The notes beneath the pieces were generated by a model. The model did not search any database and was not told where the DNA came from. It saw only the letters and a list, made by a program, of their open reading frames with translations. A DNA stretch of 64,000 bases from Turnera subulata (taxonomy: Eukaryota; Streptophyta; Magnoliopsida; Malpighiales; Passifloraceae), in contig JAKUCV010006774.1 of the NCBI GenBank assembly GCA_028386065.3, positions 186,001-250,000 on the forward strand. Reading direction: 5' to 3'. Every line of letters starts with the position of its first letter. The first letter of the stretch is position 1. This document shows, piece by piece, positions 9,796 to 20,703 of the stretch. Both the position numbers and the translations under genes were made by a program.

Positions 9796-10524
9796 GTGCC
9801 TTCTCCATCAACTGTCTTCTTCGTTGAGGGTGCCTCCTTAGGAAGGAGGAATCGACTGGCCTATAGCCTGATAAACGAGCGTCTAGAGGAACTACCGAAC
9901 GAGCTCAGCAGGATGCCTCGTCTGGTCTTCGTAGATGAACTCTACTCCTCCAGGTTCTTTGTTACTCCCATGGAAGAGATGACCTTCCTGGAGGACCAAA
10001 GCACCCTAAGAACTTCCTTTTATGGCTCGGTTAATTCCGTCATGTTCTTCATTTCTGATAGACTTCAGGAATTCAACCTAGAGCCCACTTGCCAATTCCT
10101 GAACCAAGGTACCTACTACCAAGTATCAATGACTGCCCGGAGTGTGCCCTGAGTAACTGGGTTACCACCAACTTGGCCAAAGGTCCGTCTATTAGTTTGG
10201 AACTACAGAGGAATCGCTAGGCATTCTCATGAGTTCGTGCATACCTTTAGAGATCTGAAGAACCAGTACAAGCCCAACAGGGTTCTGCTCATGGAGACCC
10301 AGTGGCAGCTTGAAGACAATCATGGTGTCATCCCACTTCGTTTCCCTGCTGCAAATCGATTTGAACTACATGGCAAAAATAACTCGGGTTGTATGTGGTT
10401 CTCTTTGAATGACAGTATCAGGGTCAATATTACTAATGACCCTAACAACTTCAGAGTCAATGTTGTACCCGCCCGAAATAATAATAATAATAATAAAAGT
10501 ATTTATGTTTGGGCATGTGTATGA
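9796..10524 (+). pseudogene. VEG copy 2, start codon lost and one in-frame stop
   Basis: Same architecture as copy 1: an FFVEG domain followed by the truncated endonuclease-like part. The start codon has become GTG (9796-9798), and a TGA at 10150-10152 falls at the domain junction; the same frame then continues to 10524. In the second half the WNCRG motif reads WNYRG, the ETQ motif is present and GGMWFSW reads GCMWFSL. The tail is extended by AAT repeats coding Asn. Similarity to copy 1 is high throughout. It lies in the decayed interior of element D, antisense to it. Confidence 0.75.
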
Positions 10525-11019
10525 GACTAGTTACCTCTTTGTGAATGTTCAACAACAGGCTAGTGTCCTTTGACTGGAACTATTATGCTCTAACTACATG
10601 CCATGCGAGTCAAATGAAACCATATGCATAAAAAGAATATCCTTATAATGAAATTTTCATGAATTTGAGACGTTGATTAGGCTTTGAAGAGTTTAAATAC
10701 AGTTTAATCACCAAAACACTTGACTCTTCTTGGGTTTGAAAATTTGTGTAGATGTCTTCTACCCAAATCCTTGAACAAAAGCTTCCTAATACTCTCGGGT
10801 TGCAATATTTGGGTGTGAACCTGCTACCCAATTTTTACTTCATGCAAAATTAACTTACTTCTAAACCCATTTACAACTAGATAAAATAGGATGCTCAAGA
10901 TTCTTTTATCATTACCCAAGAATGAAATATATGAATGCAATGTGCAACAATCAATTAACTAAGCATCAAAAGCACTATTAAAAGTATACCAAACGACGAG
11001 CATTTTCAACATTACCACT
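10525..11019. other. No gene seen; VEG 3' flank and decayed copia interior
   Basis: The first 100 bases resemble the 3' flank of VEG copy 1: GACTGGAACTATTATGC here, GACTGGATCCATAATGC at 1379. The rest is AT-rich and shows no recognisable integrase or reverse transcriptase on either strand. Confidence 0.5.
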
Positions 11020-12809
11020 CATCCTTGCATTCCTACAAGGATCAATCACGCATGGCCACATTTGTTAAGAACTTGGATGCTTCTTTGGTCATGTGCTTGG
11101 AGCATCCGCTATCAAGGTACCAAAGTACACTTGATGCCTTCAAGCATACCTACAAAAGCAAGTCAATGAGTTTTTGGTACCCGAATGTTCTTGGGTCCTT
11201 GAGTGTTAGAGGCATAATGGTAATGAGCTTCTTCCTGTGCCCAATGCCTATGCCTAGTAAAGTAAACAGGAGCAATGTGTCGTACCCTATTGCAACAATG
11301 ACAAATTACATTCGGGTTATACATTCTCCTAGGTTGGCAGTAGTTGCTTTGTCTATGCTTGTGCCCTTTACTAACCTTGTTTTCCTTAGGTTGAACCTTG
11401 GGTTTCCTAGGTTTAGTCTCAATTTTCTTCTTTTTAGGTTCATTTTTTAAACCTATTCCATGCTTATGTGATTGCAAGTTACCTAAGATAGAGCTTAAAT
11501 TCTTTTGAGGGGTGTAGAATTTCTTTAAAGTTGTTTCAAGCTCTTCAACTTGTTCCTTTAATGTCTTACATGATGAACATTCCCTAGGTGAACTTTCAGG
11601 TTTGTTGACACTCCTCTTTCCGTAAAATTTATTCTCTTCCTTAAGCTTGTCATTTTCATTTGACAATTTCTCCATATCATTCCCTAGAGTTGTAAGTTGT
11701 TTCTTTAAATCTTTGTTAACCTTAGAAGCAGAAATATATTCACTATAAAGCTCATCAAATGTATTTTGCAATTCTTCATATGTAAAAGCTTCATTTTGAG
11801 AAGTGGTACTTACCTCTTCCGGCTCTTCTTCCTTTGCCATGAGACATAGGTTGGCCGTTTCTTCTTCATCGTTGTCGGATGATTCATCGCCGGAATCGCC
11901 TCCCCAAGAAATGTATGCCCTTTGCTTCTTGTAGGGCTTCTTTTCTTTTCTCTCCTTTGCCTTGGGGAACTTGGGCTTGATGTGCCCAACCTCTCCACAC
12001 CCATAGCATTTGGGTGGACCGGACAGCTTCCTTCCTTTCTTTTCAAATTACCTCTTCATGAGTTTGTGGAATATTCTGATAACAAGTTCGAATTCTTGAT
12101 CGTCATTGCTAAAGTCCAATTCAGTGAGCTCTTGCGTCTTGGAGGTGGAAGCTTTGAGAGCTATGTCCTTCTTCTTCGGTTCCTGCAAAGAGGGTTTAAG
12201 AATGGTAGTTTCATATGTTAGAAGATTACCTCTAAGGCCGTCAATGGTTGTGTTCGATGTCCCGATGTTTTCATATATCGTGTCGGCTTTAGAGCGCCAT
12301 TCGGGAGTGAGGCTTCTAAGGACTTTTCTGACCAAGTCTTTGTCGGAATAGACCTTCTTGAGAGCATGAAGGTTGTTTATGATTTTTGAAAATCGATCGA
12401 ACATCTCCTCTATCCTCTCGTTCTCCTTCATTCGAAAGAGTTCGTATTCTGCAGTAAGGGAGTCGATTTTGGCCTCTTGAACTTGATCGGTTCCTTCGTA
12501 GGTGATCTCCAGCTTACCCCACATTTCTTTAGCGGTTGTGCAGCAAGAAATTTTCCGGTAATCATCGGGGTTGACTGCACAGTAGAGCATGTTGATTGCT
12601 TTGGCATTGTTTTCAACCTTCGTAATGTCTGCAGCGTCATACTCTGCCTCTGTCTTTGTCACCGTAGTTTCACCGACTTTCTTGGTTGGAATTTGCTCTC
12701 CATTCTTTAGAATTAGCCATAGAGCAAAGTTGTTGGCTTGGATGAAGATGTAGTTGGTGCCATCAATGAGCGGTGGACGGGTGGTGGATTGTCCTTCAAA
12801 GATTCCTGT
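11020..12809 (-). pseudogene. gag / nucleocapsid / protease start of copia element D
   Basis: On the minus strand the gag core reads PPLIDGTNY, then AKEMWGKLEITYEGT and a region rich in Glu/Lys, typical of the UBN2-type gag of SIRE-like copia. A CYGCGEVGH zinc knuckle follows at about 12000 in another frame, then a Lys/Glu-rich coiled-coil segment (frame 11163-11840). A second knuckle-like CHCCNR segment and a HWAQEEAHYHY block follow, then a protease start reading LDSGCSKHMT at about 11090. The true gag start is an ATG at 14223-14221 (MASSSNY...), separated from this part by the solo LTR at 12810-14197. Frameshifts make it non-functional. Confidence 0.8.
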
Positions 12810-14197
12810 TGTGAGAACCCGGAACTTTCTCACCTCGTGACAATCGATGGAGTCACCACCCAAGTTTTATTTCCATGGAAAAACTCAGGAAAAACCAAAG
12901 AATAACTCCTTATACCCACAAAGCAACCAGATTAGCGAACCAAAGACGCCAGACTCAGGGGTTCGTCATGAATAGGAAGGTATGAGGCACCCCATCCATG
13001 CCTGGGCGAAATAATATGCAATTTAAGCGAATACTTGTGTTTTGGTGTGTGTACACATGTGTGAAAACCAAATTTCCAGCAGCATATAATCATCAAAACA
13101 GCATGCATAAACCGAGAATTAAAAGAACAAAAGAGAAAAGAAAGGGTTAGAACATAATTTGGCTTGCGTCTCCACCACTAGAGACATCCTACGTACCCCG
13201 GCGACCGGGTTCAAAGCTCACGTAGTACTTAGATTAGAATCAACACTCTGGCAAACATGTCAGTATCAGCGTACAATCAGAGACAAAATTGTAGCAGTAG
13301 AGATAAATCAAAGGGGAAGAGACCGAGTTACCACAAAGGGCGTGTTCTTCGTCGTTCTTCGCGTTTGAGGGTTGTAGATTGCTTCTACCCTCTTTCCGTT
13401 CCTTAGTTCCACCTTGATTGGCTCTGGAACTACTGCAGAGACAAAACTAAACAACACGCCACGTGAAATATAGCAGAGAAAAGCAAAGAAATTGAATTGA
13501 GAAAAGAAAGTAGTAGAGTTTTTCCCAAGCAAAAAGCTTAATGGTCAACCCCCACTAAAATGTGTTATGAGGGCTCTATTTATAGTGTTCAAGGTCTCAA
13601 GGGGCATGGTTTTGATCCTAAGGTCAAGATTAAATCCCTAAATCCAATGGATGAGGGTAGAGATCGAAAAAGAGAAAAAACTAAAAAAATTGTCGAAACT
13701 GGAACACACGACCGCCATCTGGGGGCGGTCATGTTGTGATGACCGCCGGCAGGTGGCGGTCATGGCCTCATGACCGCCGACCTGTCGGTTACTATTCACG
13801 GCTTTTCCTATTTTGACTCCAAATCGATTCTTGCGCACAAACTACGGATTCTTAAACCAGAAAAACTCCCTATTCTTGAGGAAAACTCCATACTCTTTCC
13901 ATGTAAACTCAATTACTTAACCTCTACTCCAAGAATTAAAAATTATTCCTCTTTTATTCCATAAAATAGGCAAAATAATAAACTAACTTAATTGGGCCTC
14001 TAATTCAACGAAAATCAGAGACAAATAAGCCAGAAAATTCGTGCTAAGCCTGGGCCTAATTATAAGAATAATCCACTATTTTATTCATTGGGTTCTTAAA
14101 GCAAATTAAAGACTAAAAGTCAATAAAATTAACCTTGGGCTCTAAAACACAATAACAAGCAATGGAACAAATAGATGGCTAAATTTGGGTGTTCACA
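12810..14197. mobile_element. Solo LTR H, related to element B LTR, inside gag of D
   Basis: Bounded by TGTGAGAA and TGTTCACA. The interior follows the B LTR (GGAGTCACCACCCAA near the start, a GGGTTCGTCATG block, GACCGCC...GGCGGTC inverted repeats at about 13711-13790, AAATTTGGGTGTTCACA at the end) but is clearly diverged. Flanking pentamers are CCTGT (left) and CCTGC (right), a target duplication with one change. Removing it rejoins the gag reading frame of D. ORFs at 13159, 13308 and 13638 lie inside the LTR. Confidence 0.75.
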
Positions 14198-14278
14198 CCT
14201 GCATAATTACTTGAAGAAGCCATGGAAAGTTTCTCTCAAACGGTTTAGTTTTTCAGAGAGTTAGGCTCCGCTACCAAT

Positions 14279-15568
14279 TGTTAGGATAGGTGCCCTACGC
14301 TAGAGGGGGGTGAATAGCATTTTATGGACGAATCAAAAACTTGCAGGAAATAATTGCAGAATTGAAAGAATGAAGGACACACCGAATTTTATACTGGTTC
14401 ACACACACAACTTGTGTGGCTAATCCAGTCCTCCGAGAGACTCTCTCGAAGATTCCACTATCTACATTAAGCTTCCGGGTGCTTAACAAACCGTTTACAA
14501 CCTCAGAGTCCAAGTCACATGAACCTCAACACTCCTGCTTGAAGATACCTCACTTCAAGACTTCTCACACAGAAAAAAAACCCTCTTCTTATGAATCACA
14601 ACAAGGGAACAGACCTCCCTTCAAGTGTATAACAACACTCACAACACTCAAAAGAGAAACTCTCTCAAAGAGTGGATATTGAGCAACAATTTAAGCACTA
14701 TAAGGCAACTCTCTCAATTCTCAAGGATGTTAGCTCATAAAAACTTGTATGAATGTGTATCAATGAATGACTAATGTATGGAGAGTTGATTCATGATAAA
14801 TAGAGGTGTAACATCTCTATTTATATGTCTAAAAACTTATATGACCGTTGCGAAATCATTCCAAAACACCTTTAGACAAAACAACATTGAAAGCTGCAAA
14901 AGGTTTTTGATCATAACGACAGAACATCGATGTTTAGCATTAGAACATCGATCTTTGGCCAGTAAATATGAATTTTTGGTCCAACGGTCACTAAAACATC
15001 GATTTTTAAATATAGAACATCGATGTTTTGGAGTACTGCCAAAACAATTTAAAACAAGTAACAGTAGAACATCGATGTTTGAACTGTGAACATCGATGTT
15101 TGAACAGTGTTTCTGCAAAACATCTTGAAATGCAATTGGTCAATAGAACATCGATGTTTGGGATGCCAACATCGATGTTTTCAGCTACTATCGCTTTTGA
15201 TAAACCTTTTGGAAGACAGGAACATCGTTGTTTAGAAACACAACATCAATGTTTAGTGCTCAAAAACTATTTTTATGATTGATAAAAAGAATGCTATGCA
15301 TGAGAAAAATTGATTATGTTTGAGCTAACATCTTAGAAGAATTTGAGTGTTAACCATGTACAATTGAGTTCTTAATTCTTCTTGGATGATCACTTCAAAT
15401 CTTGTGCTCTTCTTCTCTTTACATTTGTTCTCTTTGAGTCATTTCTTTTTGTTTCGGGAGTGATTTCTTTTTGCCTCGGATTTGTCGTCATTTTGAATCA
15501 ATGTCCGGTTTCTCAATATCAAAACCTGTATGAGACAAGGAGGCATTAGCAAAACACTGTTTCTAACA
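14279..15568 (-). repeat. 5' LTR of element D
   Basis: Nearly the same as 6772-8100, with TGTTAGG...CTAACA ends. On the minus strand it is followed at 14264-14278 by a Met-tRNA-type primer-binding site. It carries the second AACATCGATGTT array (14923-15255). Confidence 0.85.
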
Positions 15569-16742
15569 TGCTATGCCCTTGATGCACTTAAATTAAAAGT
15601 ACGGGCAACTATGCCCTTCTCAATGATACGGGCAGCTATGCCTTTCATGCAAGCAAATTCAAAAACTCGGGCAGCTATACCCGTCATTCAATCGAATTTA
15701 AAATTTCGGGCAGCTATGCCCTTAAGAGGGAATCAATTTCAAGAATCCGGGCAATTGTGCCCTTAATGCAATCAAATTCGAAAAACTCTAATAGCTATGC
15801 CCCTTGTGCAATCAAACAAAAACTCGGACAGCTATGCCCCTAATGTATTTAAGTTCAAAAATTAGGGCAGCTATGCCCTTAGTTTAAGATCAATCCTCCA
15901 AAACATGGGCAGCTATGCCCTTAAGGTGTACTAAACTTCTAAGACACGGGCAGCTATGCCCCTAGCATCATTTCACGAAAAGGTTTAGGCCTTACGACTC
16001 ATTCTACCGAGAATGCCCCAAACTCATCACATCAAACAACAAAAGTTGGGGCTTACATCTCCTTGAATGCCCAAGACAACAGACATCAATTTTATAAAAA
16101 TTGGGCCTTACATCTTCTCAAGAATGCCCAACATCAAACATTAATCATCAAAAGCCGGGGGACCACCGTGCCCCTAGAGTCTACAGGTGATCGTAATGTC
16201 TACATCTCGAGTGCGGGCATGGCATGCCCGTTATTCCACAGACAAAGTCATCAAAAGATTCGGGCATGCCATGCCCCTCTAGTCATTAGCCCTAGGAAAT
16301 GTAAGTCTACATTAAGTGATGAATTGATGATGTTATCACTTTTGTTAATCATTTACCCTCATTCAAGCCTGCCTTATCAAGGAATCCCTGGTCTACATGT
16401 ATGTGATGCATGAGCATGTTTACAATGTGTTTGTCTTTTCAATGCATAGGGATGCCCCTAGTTTCTACATGTGAATGCTATGACATGTTTGTCCTCTTCC
16501 TTTCTCTCTCTTTTCTCTCTCCTTTCTCCTCGATTGCAAGTGCATCATGACGTGTTCATTGTTTTTGTTCCTTTTTTTTTTGAATGCATGTGCCATTTAT
16601 GACGTGTTTGGATGCAAGTGCCCCTAATATGATGCATGAGCATTGAAAACTCGTTCAAGCTAAGGTGAAAGTTAAGCAACTTGAGAAAAAGCGAGTTATC
16701 CCATCAAAAACCCCAAAGCTTCGAAGAAAAAGATTCCTGATG
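15569..16742. repeat. Interior of element B with hairpin array, right part
   Basis: Continues the GGGCA-GCTA-TGCCC hairpins of 5834-6771 to about 15962. Looser GGGC...GCCC units follow (for example GGGCATGCCATGCCC near 16262) up to about 16290. From 16290 to 16742 I see only AT-rich and T/C-rich sequence and no gene. Confidence 0.75.
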
Positions 16743-16747
16743 ATCAT

Positions 16748-18510
16748 TGATAGCTTCCCGCAAGTATACAGGGTTATTGTAGCACACAAGGTCGTCTCAC
16801 AGGGATCTTTGCAAGTACTATCTAACCGAGCAATTTATGATTATCTAGAAAAATTAATAAAGTGAGAAGTATGATATTTGATATGGAAAAATAAAGCGAT
16901 TAAAATCGATAATAATAAACATCTAGGACTTTGGGGAACTTCTTGCCAAGATTTCCATGCAATTAAGCTACGCATAAGCAAACCATGTTCTGTCACCGCA
17001 CAGCTAGCCTTTTTAAAATCTATGAATTAAATCTGAAAATAAACTTCTTTAAAAGAAACGATAAATCTAAACTAGATCGATAGCCTACTCTCGTAGTGCC
17101 ATAAAATCCCTTCCTAGTTTATGTCCACTATCCATTTGCCAGTGATGAAATAAACTAAGAGCATTAAGAAATTTACCTACTTAATCTCCAATAAAAAGCA
17201 CGCCTCCCTCGAGGTCGATTTTTATAGCCCGGTTTATGTTTTTCTATAGGTAAACGACGCTGTCACTTAATGTTCGCCTATTATAAATTTATGCTAATTG
17301 GTGATCAAGCAACTAACATAGTGAAGGTTCATAAACCGAATTAAAAGGGAATAAAATCAGAAAATAATTTTTTATTTTAATGACCATGGAAACATTAACA
17401 AGTTCATCCCCTAATCCTAGATTACAAATTTAGCAAGACATAGCCTTGAAAAAATAACAAGAACTTGAAAATAAATCATCATGATTAATTCAAGGAATAA
17501 ACTTACAAGAGTATTGGAGCCAACTTTGAACCAAAAGAGAAAAATCCCAAGCCAAGAAACTTCCAAAAGCTAGAGCTAAATATGCTTGAATTACAAAAGA
17601 AAGAAAAGTACAAGTCCTAAGCTAATGTAGTGTGTTTGCCGATTGGAGAGTGAGTGTAGAACTTGATGTCCCCCCATTGTCCTTTACTGCGTTGAGTGCT
17701 ACTCTTTTATAGTGCAAACCAAGGACAAATTTGTGGCTGCAAGTGTGGTCCATGTCGCGCCAAAAATTGTGGGGAAAAGACCGCTTCTTGGCGCCAAAAC
17801 AAATGGTGTAAGTGACACCTTTGCAACTGTCACATGATGCAAGCAAATGCCCCCTATCCTCACGCCTTCAGCTTCAACAAACCAAGACTTGGTCTTTGAG
17901 GGGGGGCCACGTGTACATGAGCTGTTGGCTTAGTCACATGTGCCAAAATAAGAAATCAAAGCAATGCCCCTTTTGCATACGCAGGTGGAATGAAATGGTC
18001 TTTGTGCCTTTTGCTTGGTCTTTGAGGGGGCCACGTGTCCAAGATGTTAATATCACTCAATTTGCCCCATGCCAAAAATAGGTTTTTGGGCCATCCTTAT
18101 GTGTGCAAGTGACGCACTAGTGGACCTAGTGATTATTTTTGACCATCTTGCCCTTTTAGATCAAATATGCACATAGAATAATGAGTCAACTTTGAGCAAT
18201 TCTCCATGGGTGATGTGGGCCACAATAATCGCTAGAAATAATCTTAGGGATTAACTCTTGAAATCTGGGCAGAATTTCTTTGAGAAAAACTCTGGTGTTG
18301 CTGCGTGGCCACGGGCTGCATGTGTAGTAAAACTGCATATTTGTCCCAAAACTCGGCGGTTTGGTACCTACTAATGCACAAAGACACTACGACACTAGAA
18401 AAAAGGGATTATTGAAAATAAAGTGAATAAAATGCAAGGAAATAAACAAGAAAGACTAATAAAATAATATTTGTAAGTCAAAAATATGAGTGTAAAATGC
18501 ACACTCATCA
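16748..18510 (-). repeat. 3' LTR of C1
   Basis: Intact 1.76-kb copy. It still holds the uninterrupted target sequence (CCCCTAATCCTAGATTAC, near 17406-17423) that the MULE-like element hit in the other LTR. A G-rich stretch (TTTGGGGTGG on the minus strand), the likely polypurine tract, lies just inside. Confidence 0.88.
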
Positions 18511-20094
18511 CCACCCCAAACTTAAGATTTTACTTGTCCACAAGCAATTATCGTGAAAAACGGGATGAAAATGTCTTACCCATTGAGTCAACCGGGCCAA
18601 TCAACCAGAGTTACATGGAAAAGTTCCAAATGTCACAAAAAGAGCCCCGACAACCAACCTGCAAGAACCGTGAGAAAAAGAGCCAAGATGGTCCGTATAT
18701 GTACTTTGTTAGGCAATTAATCCAATTGGTTAAATTGAAAACTTTCCTTTTTGTTTGCTAAAATGAATTTGGCATCTGTAAAAAAAACGAGGTCAAATAT
18801 GCAGATACACTTCCCGATCTCCACTAATGACAAGGATGGATTAATAGGGATCAAACGGTCTTTATTCGGGTTGAAATGAGGCTTGGGTTATGTTTAAGAA
18901 AGAAAAGGATAAAGGGATTCAAAAGATGCAAATGCCCCAAAGTAGAATCTTACCGTAACATAGCCAAGTAAAGTGTCTTCGGAATGGTTCTAATGAACAT
19001 TATGTGCGCCATGGAGAGTTTTTCGTTGCCTTCTCCTCTTTTTTTTTTTTTGCGAGATACATCAATTCTGTGTGTAGTATCTCCTTTTTTTTTGTGAAGT
19101 ATCTCTCTTTTGTCTTTTTCTGCTTGGAGGCAAAGGCAAATGATCTCTCCAATGTCAACACAAGCTGCTTGTGTTGTGCCTGTGTGTAGATGAACCACCA
19201 CTTTTCTTGATGTTAGGCATATGTTAACGAAAGATGAATTTGAGCAAATGCACATGAGAGGGAGTTTTTGAAAAGAGTATGGCGATAGCCATAGGTTCAA
19301 AGGGTACAGGCAGTGAATGTGGGTTTACCAACGGAAAATGGCTATCAGAAAACGGCTCGAAGTGGTTTGCGAGGGTGAATGTTTATACATGGGTAGGCTA
19401 TGTGGTCTGTGTGTGGCTACAAAAGAATGCCTTAATCCTTATCCCTGAAAAACAATCCTTGTAAAAATTTTGCTTTGATCGGGTTATGAACCTGTTCTAA
19501 AACGCAAAAGATTTATGCCAAACATGATTAAACAAAAACAAACAAAGTCAAGAGGTTGGAAGCGAATTGAAACCAATTGGAAAAATTTACCAGCAAGCAT
19601 AACTCGACCATTTGGGAACTCATCCCCAATATTCATGCAAGCGGACACGAGACTCGATCGTGGAAACTCGGAAAAATCCCTGTACTTGTGTCGGATTGGG
19701 CCCAATTAAGCCCAACGGGTTCATCTGTAACTTGCAAAAAATTATTCAAACAAAAGAAAAAAATGAAAAATAAACTGAAGAAAATTACTTATTATCATGC
19801 TAAGAAAGCTAAAAAGAAATAAAAGCCGCAGCCACTATGCTGAAAGTATAGCCTCCCCAAACTTAAAACTTGCAGTGTCCTCACCACACAAAAATAGGCC
19901 AAAACAGGGGCAACAATCATATTTAGCAAAAATTGAGCTTGCAGACCAAAATGCTTAAAAGAAAATAATTTGAAACAGCAAAAGAACTAAAGGGACCTAA
20001 ACTTGCTGCTTTTATTTGCGCAAAAAGGGAAAGAATCGTGGGTTGTCTCCCACACAGCGCTTCTTTAACGTCCTGTAGCTGGACTCGATGCTCC
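18511..20094 (-). other. 3' untranslated interior of C1
   Basis: No coding sequence recognised. It contains T-rich stretches (19035-19110) and, on the minus strand near 20035-20090, the conserved segment leading to GAAGCGCTGTGTGGGA that marks the region downstream of pol in Athila elements. Short ORFs here share nothing with known proteins. Confidence 0.6.
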
Positions 20095-20547
20095 TCATCG
20101 GTTGGCAAAGTTGGAGAACTGTTGCATTACCTCTTGTCCGGTAGGCTCTCCAGGATTGTAAAGATTGAGTATCAAGACTTGGTTTCCAATTCTGACGTCT
20201 TGTTTTTTGATGATCTTCTCATGCCAACATTTGGTTCTTTCTTCGTCTGGTAACAAGACTCCAATGGTTGCCGATTTTGGAAGAGTGGAGTTTGTTCCTA
20301 GTGATGAACAATGGGGTTTAAGAGGTAAAGATTTCATCTTAACCTTTGGAGCAATTTCTTTCGTCAAGTCTTCTGGCATCTCTTCAATTTCTTCAAATCT
20401 TTTGTTATCATCGTCAGACGCCAGATAAGACCGCAAGCTGGTGTGCATAATCTGCTTTCTCAGGATCTGGATCCTGAATGCCTTTACTAAGAGCGATACA
20501 CGCCAACAGTGGATCTGCATAGCCTGTCTGAGCAAAGCTTTCATCAA
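20095..20547 (-). pseudogene. Pol remnant of C1: spacer joined to integrase C-terminus
   Basis: The frame reads through part of the protease-RT spacer (PLKPHCSSLG, a relative of the ELKPLPxHLKY segment). It then jumps to RTKCWHEKIIKKQ and IGNQVL, which match the C-terminal part of Athila integrase, where a WHDKKI-type motif precedes VLLFNS. No YxDD, DDE or RNase H motif occurs between. Element C2 rejoins at the same integrase position. Confidence 0.7.
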
Positions 20548-20703
20548 CTGCTATCTCTTGTATGTCAAGTCGGTAGCATGAATCGTCCGGCACTCTTTTG
20601 CGAATTACTTCATCAACAGCGAAGCAAATCTTTTCAGAGCCGACTTGTAGCAGAGCTTCCCGCCCTTGACATCAATGACGGCACCAGTAGTTGCCAAAAA
20701 GGG

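Larger units (their letters stand above)
6772..15568 (-). mobile_element. Element D: SIRE/Maximus-like Ty1/copia, decayed
   Basis: LTRs at 6772-8100 and 14279-15568 begin TGTTAGG and end CTAACA. Minus orientation is shown by a polypurine tract (AAAAAGGGGGAAAT on the minus strand) beside the left LTR and by TTGGTAGCGGAGC, a Met-tRNA-type primer site, beside the right LTR. Only gag, zinc knuckles and the protease start survive (11020-12809). Integrase, reverse transcriptase and RNase H are gone, and that interval holds VEG copy 2 and a small basic ORF on the opposite strand. It is inserted in the hairpin array of element B. The flanking bases (ATCTA left, TGCTA right) give only a poor target duplication. 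Confidence 0.8.

Noticed and set aside
12048..12863. gag ORF beginning MGGDSIDCHEVRKF at 12863
   Set aside because: The first residues are coded by the inserted solo LTR; the real gag start is at 14223-14221.
19004..19300. Frames at 19004 and 18950
   Set aside because: T-rich untranslated tail of element C1; no domain, and both strands are open by composition.
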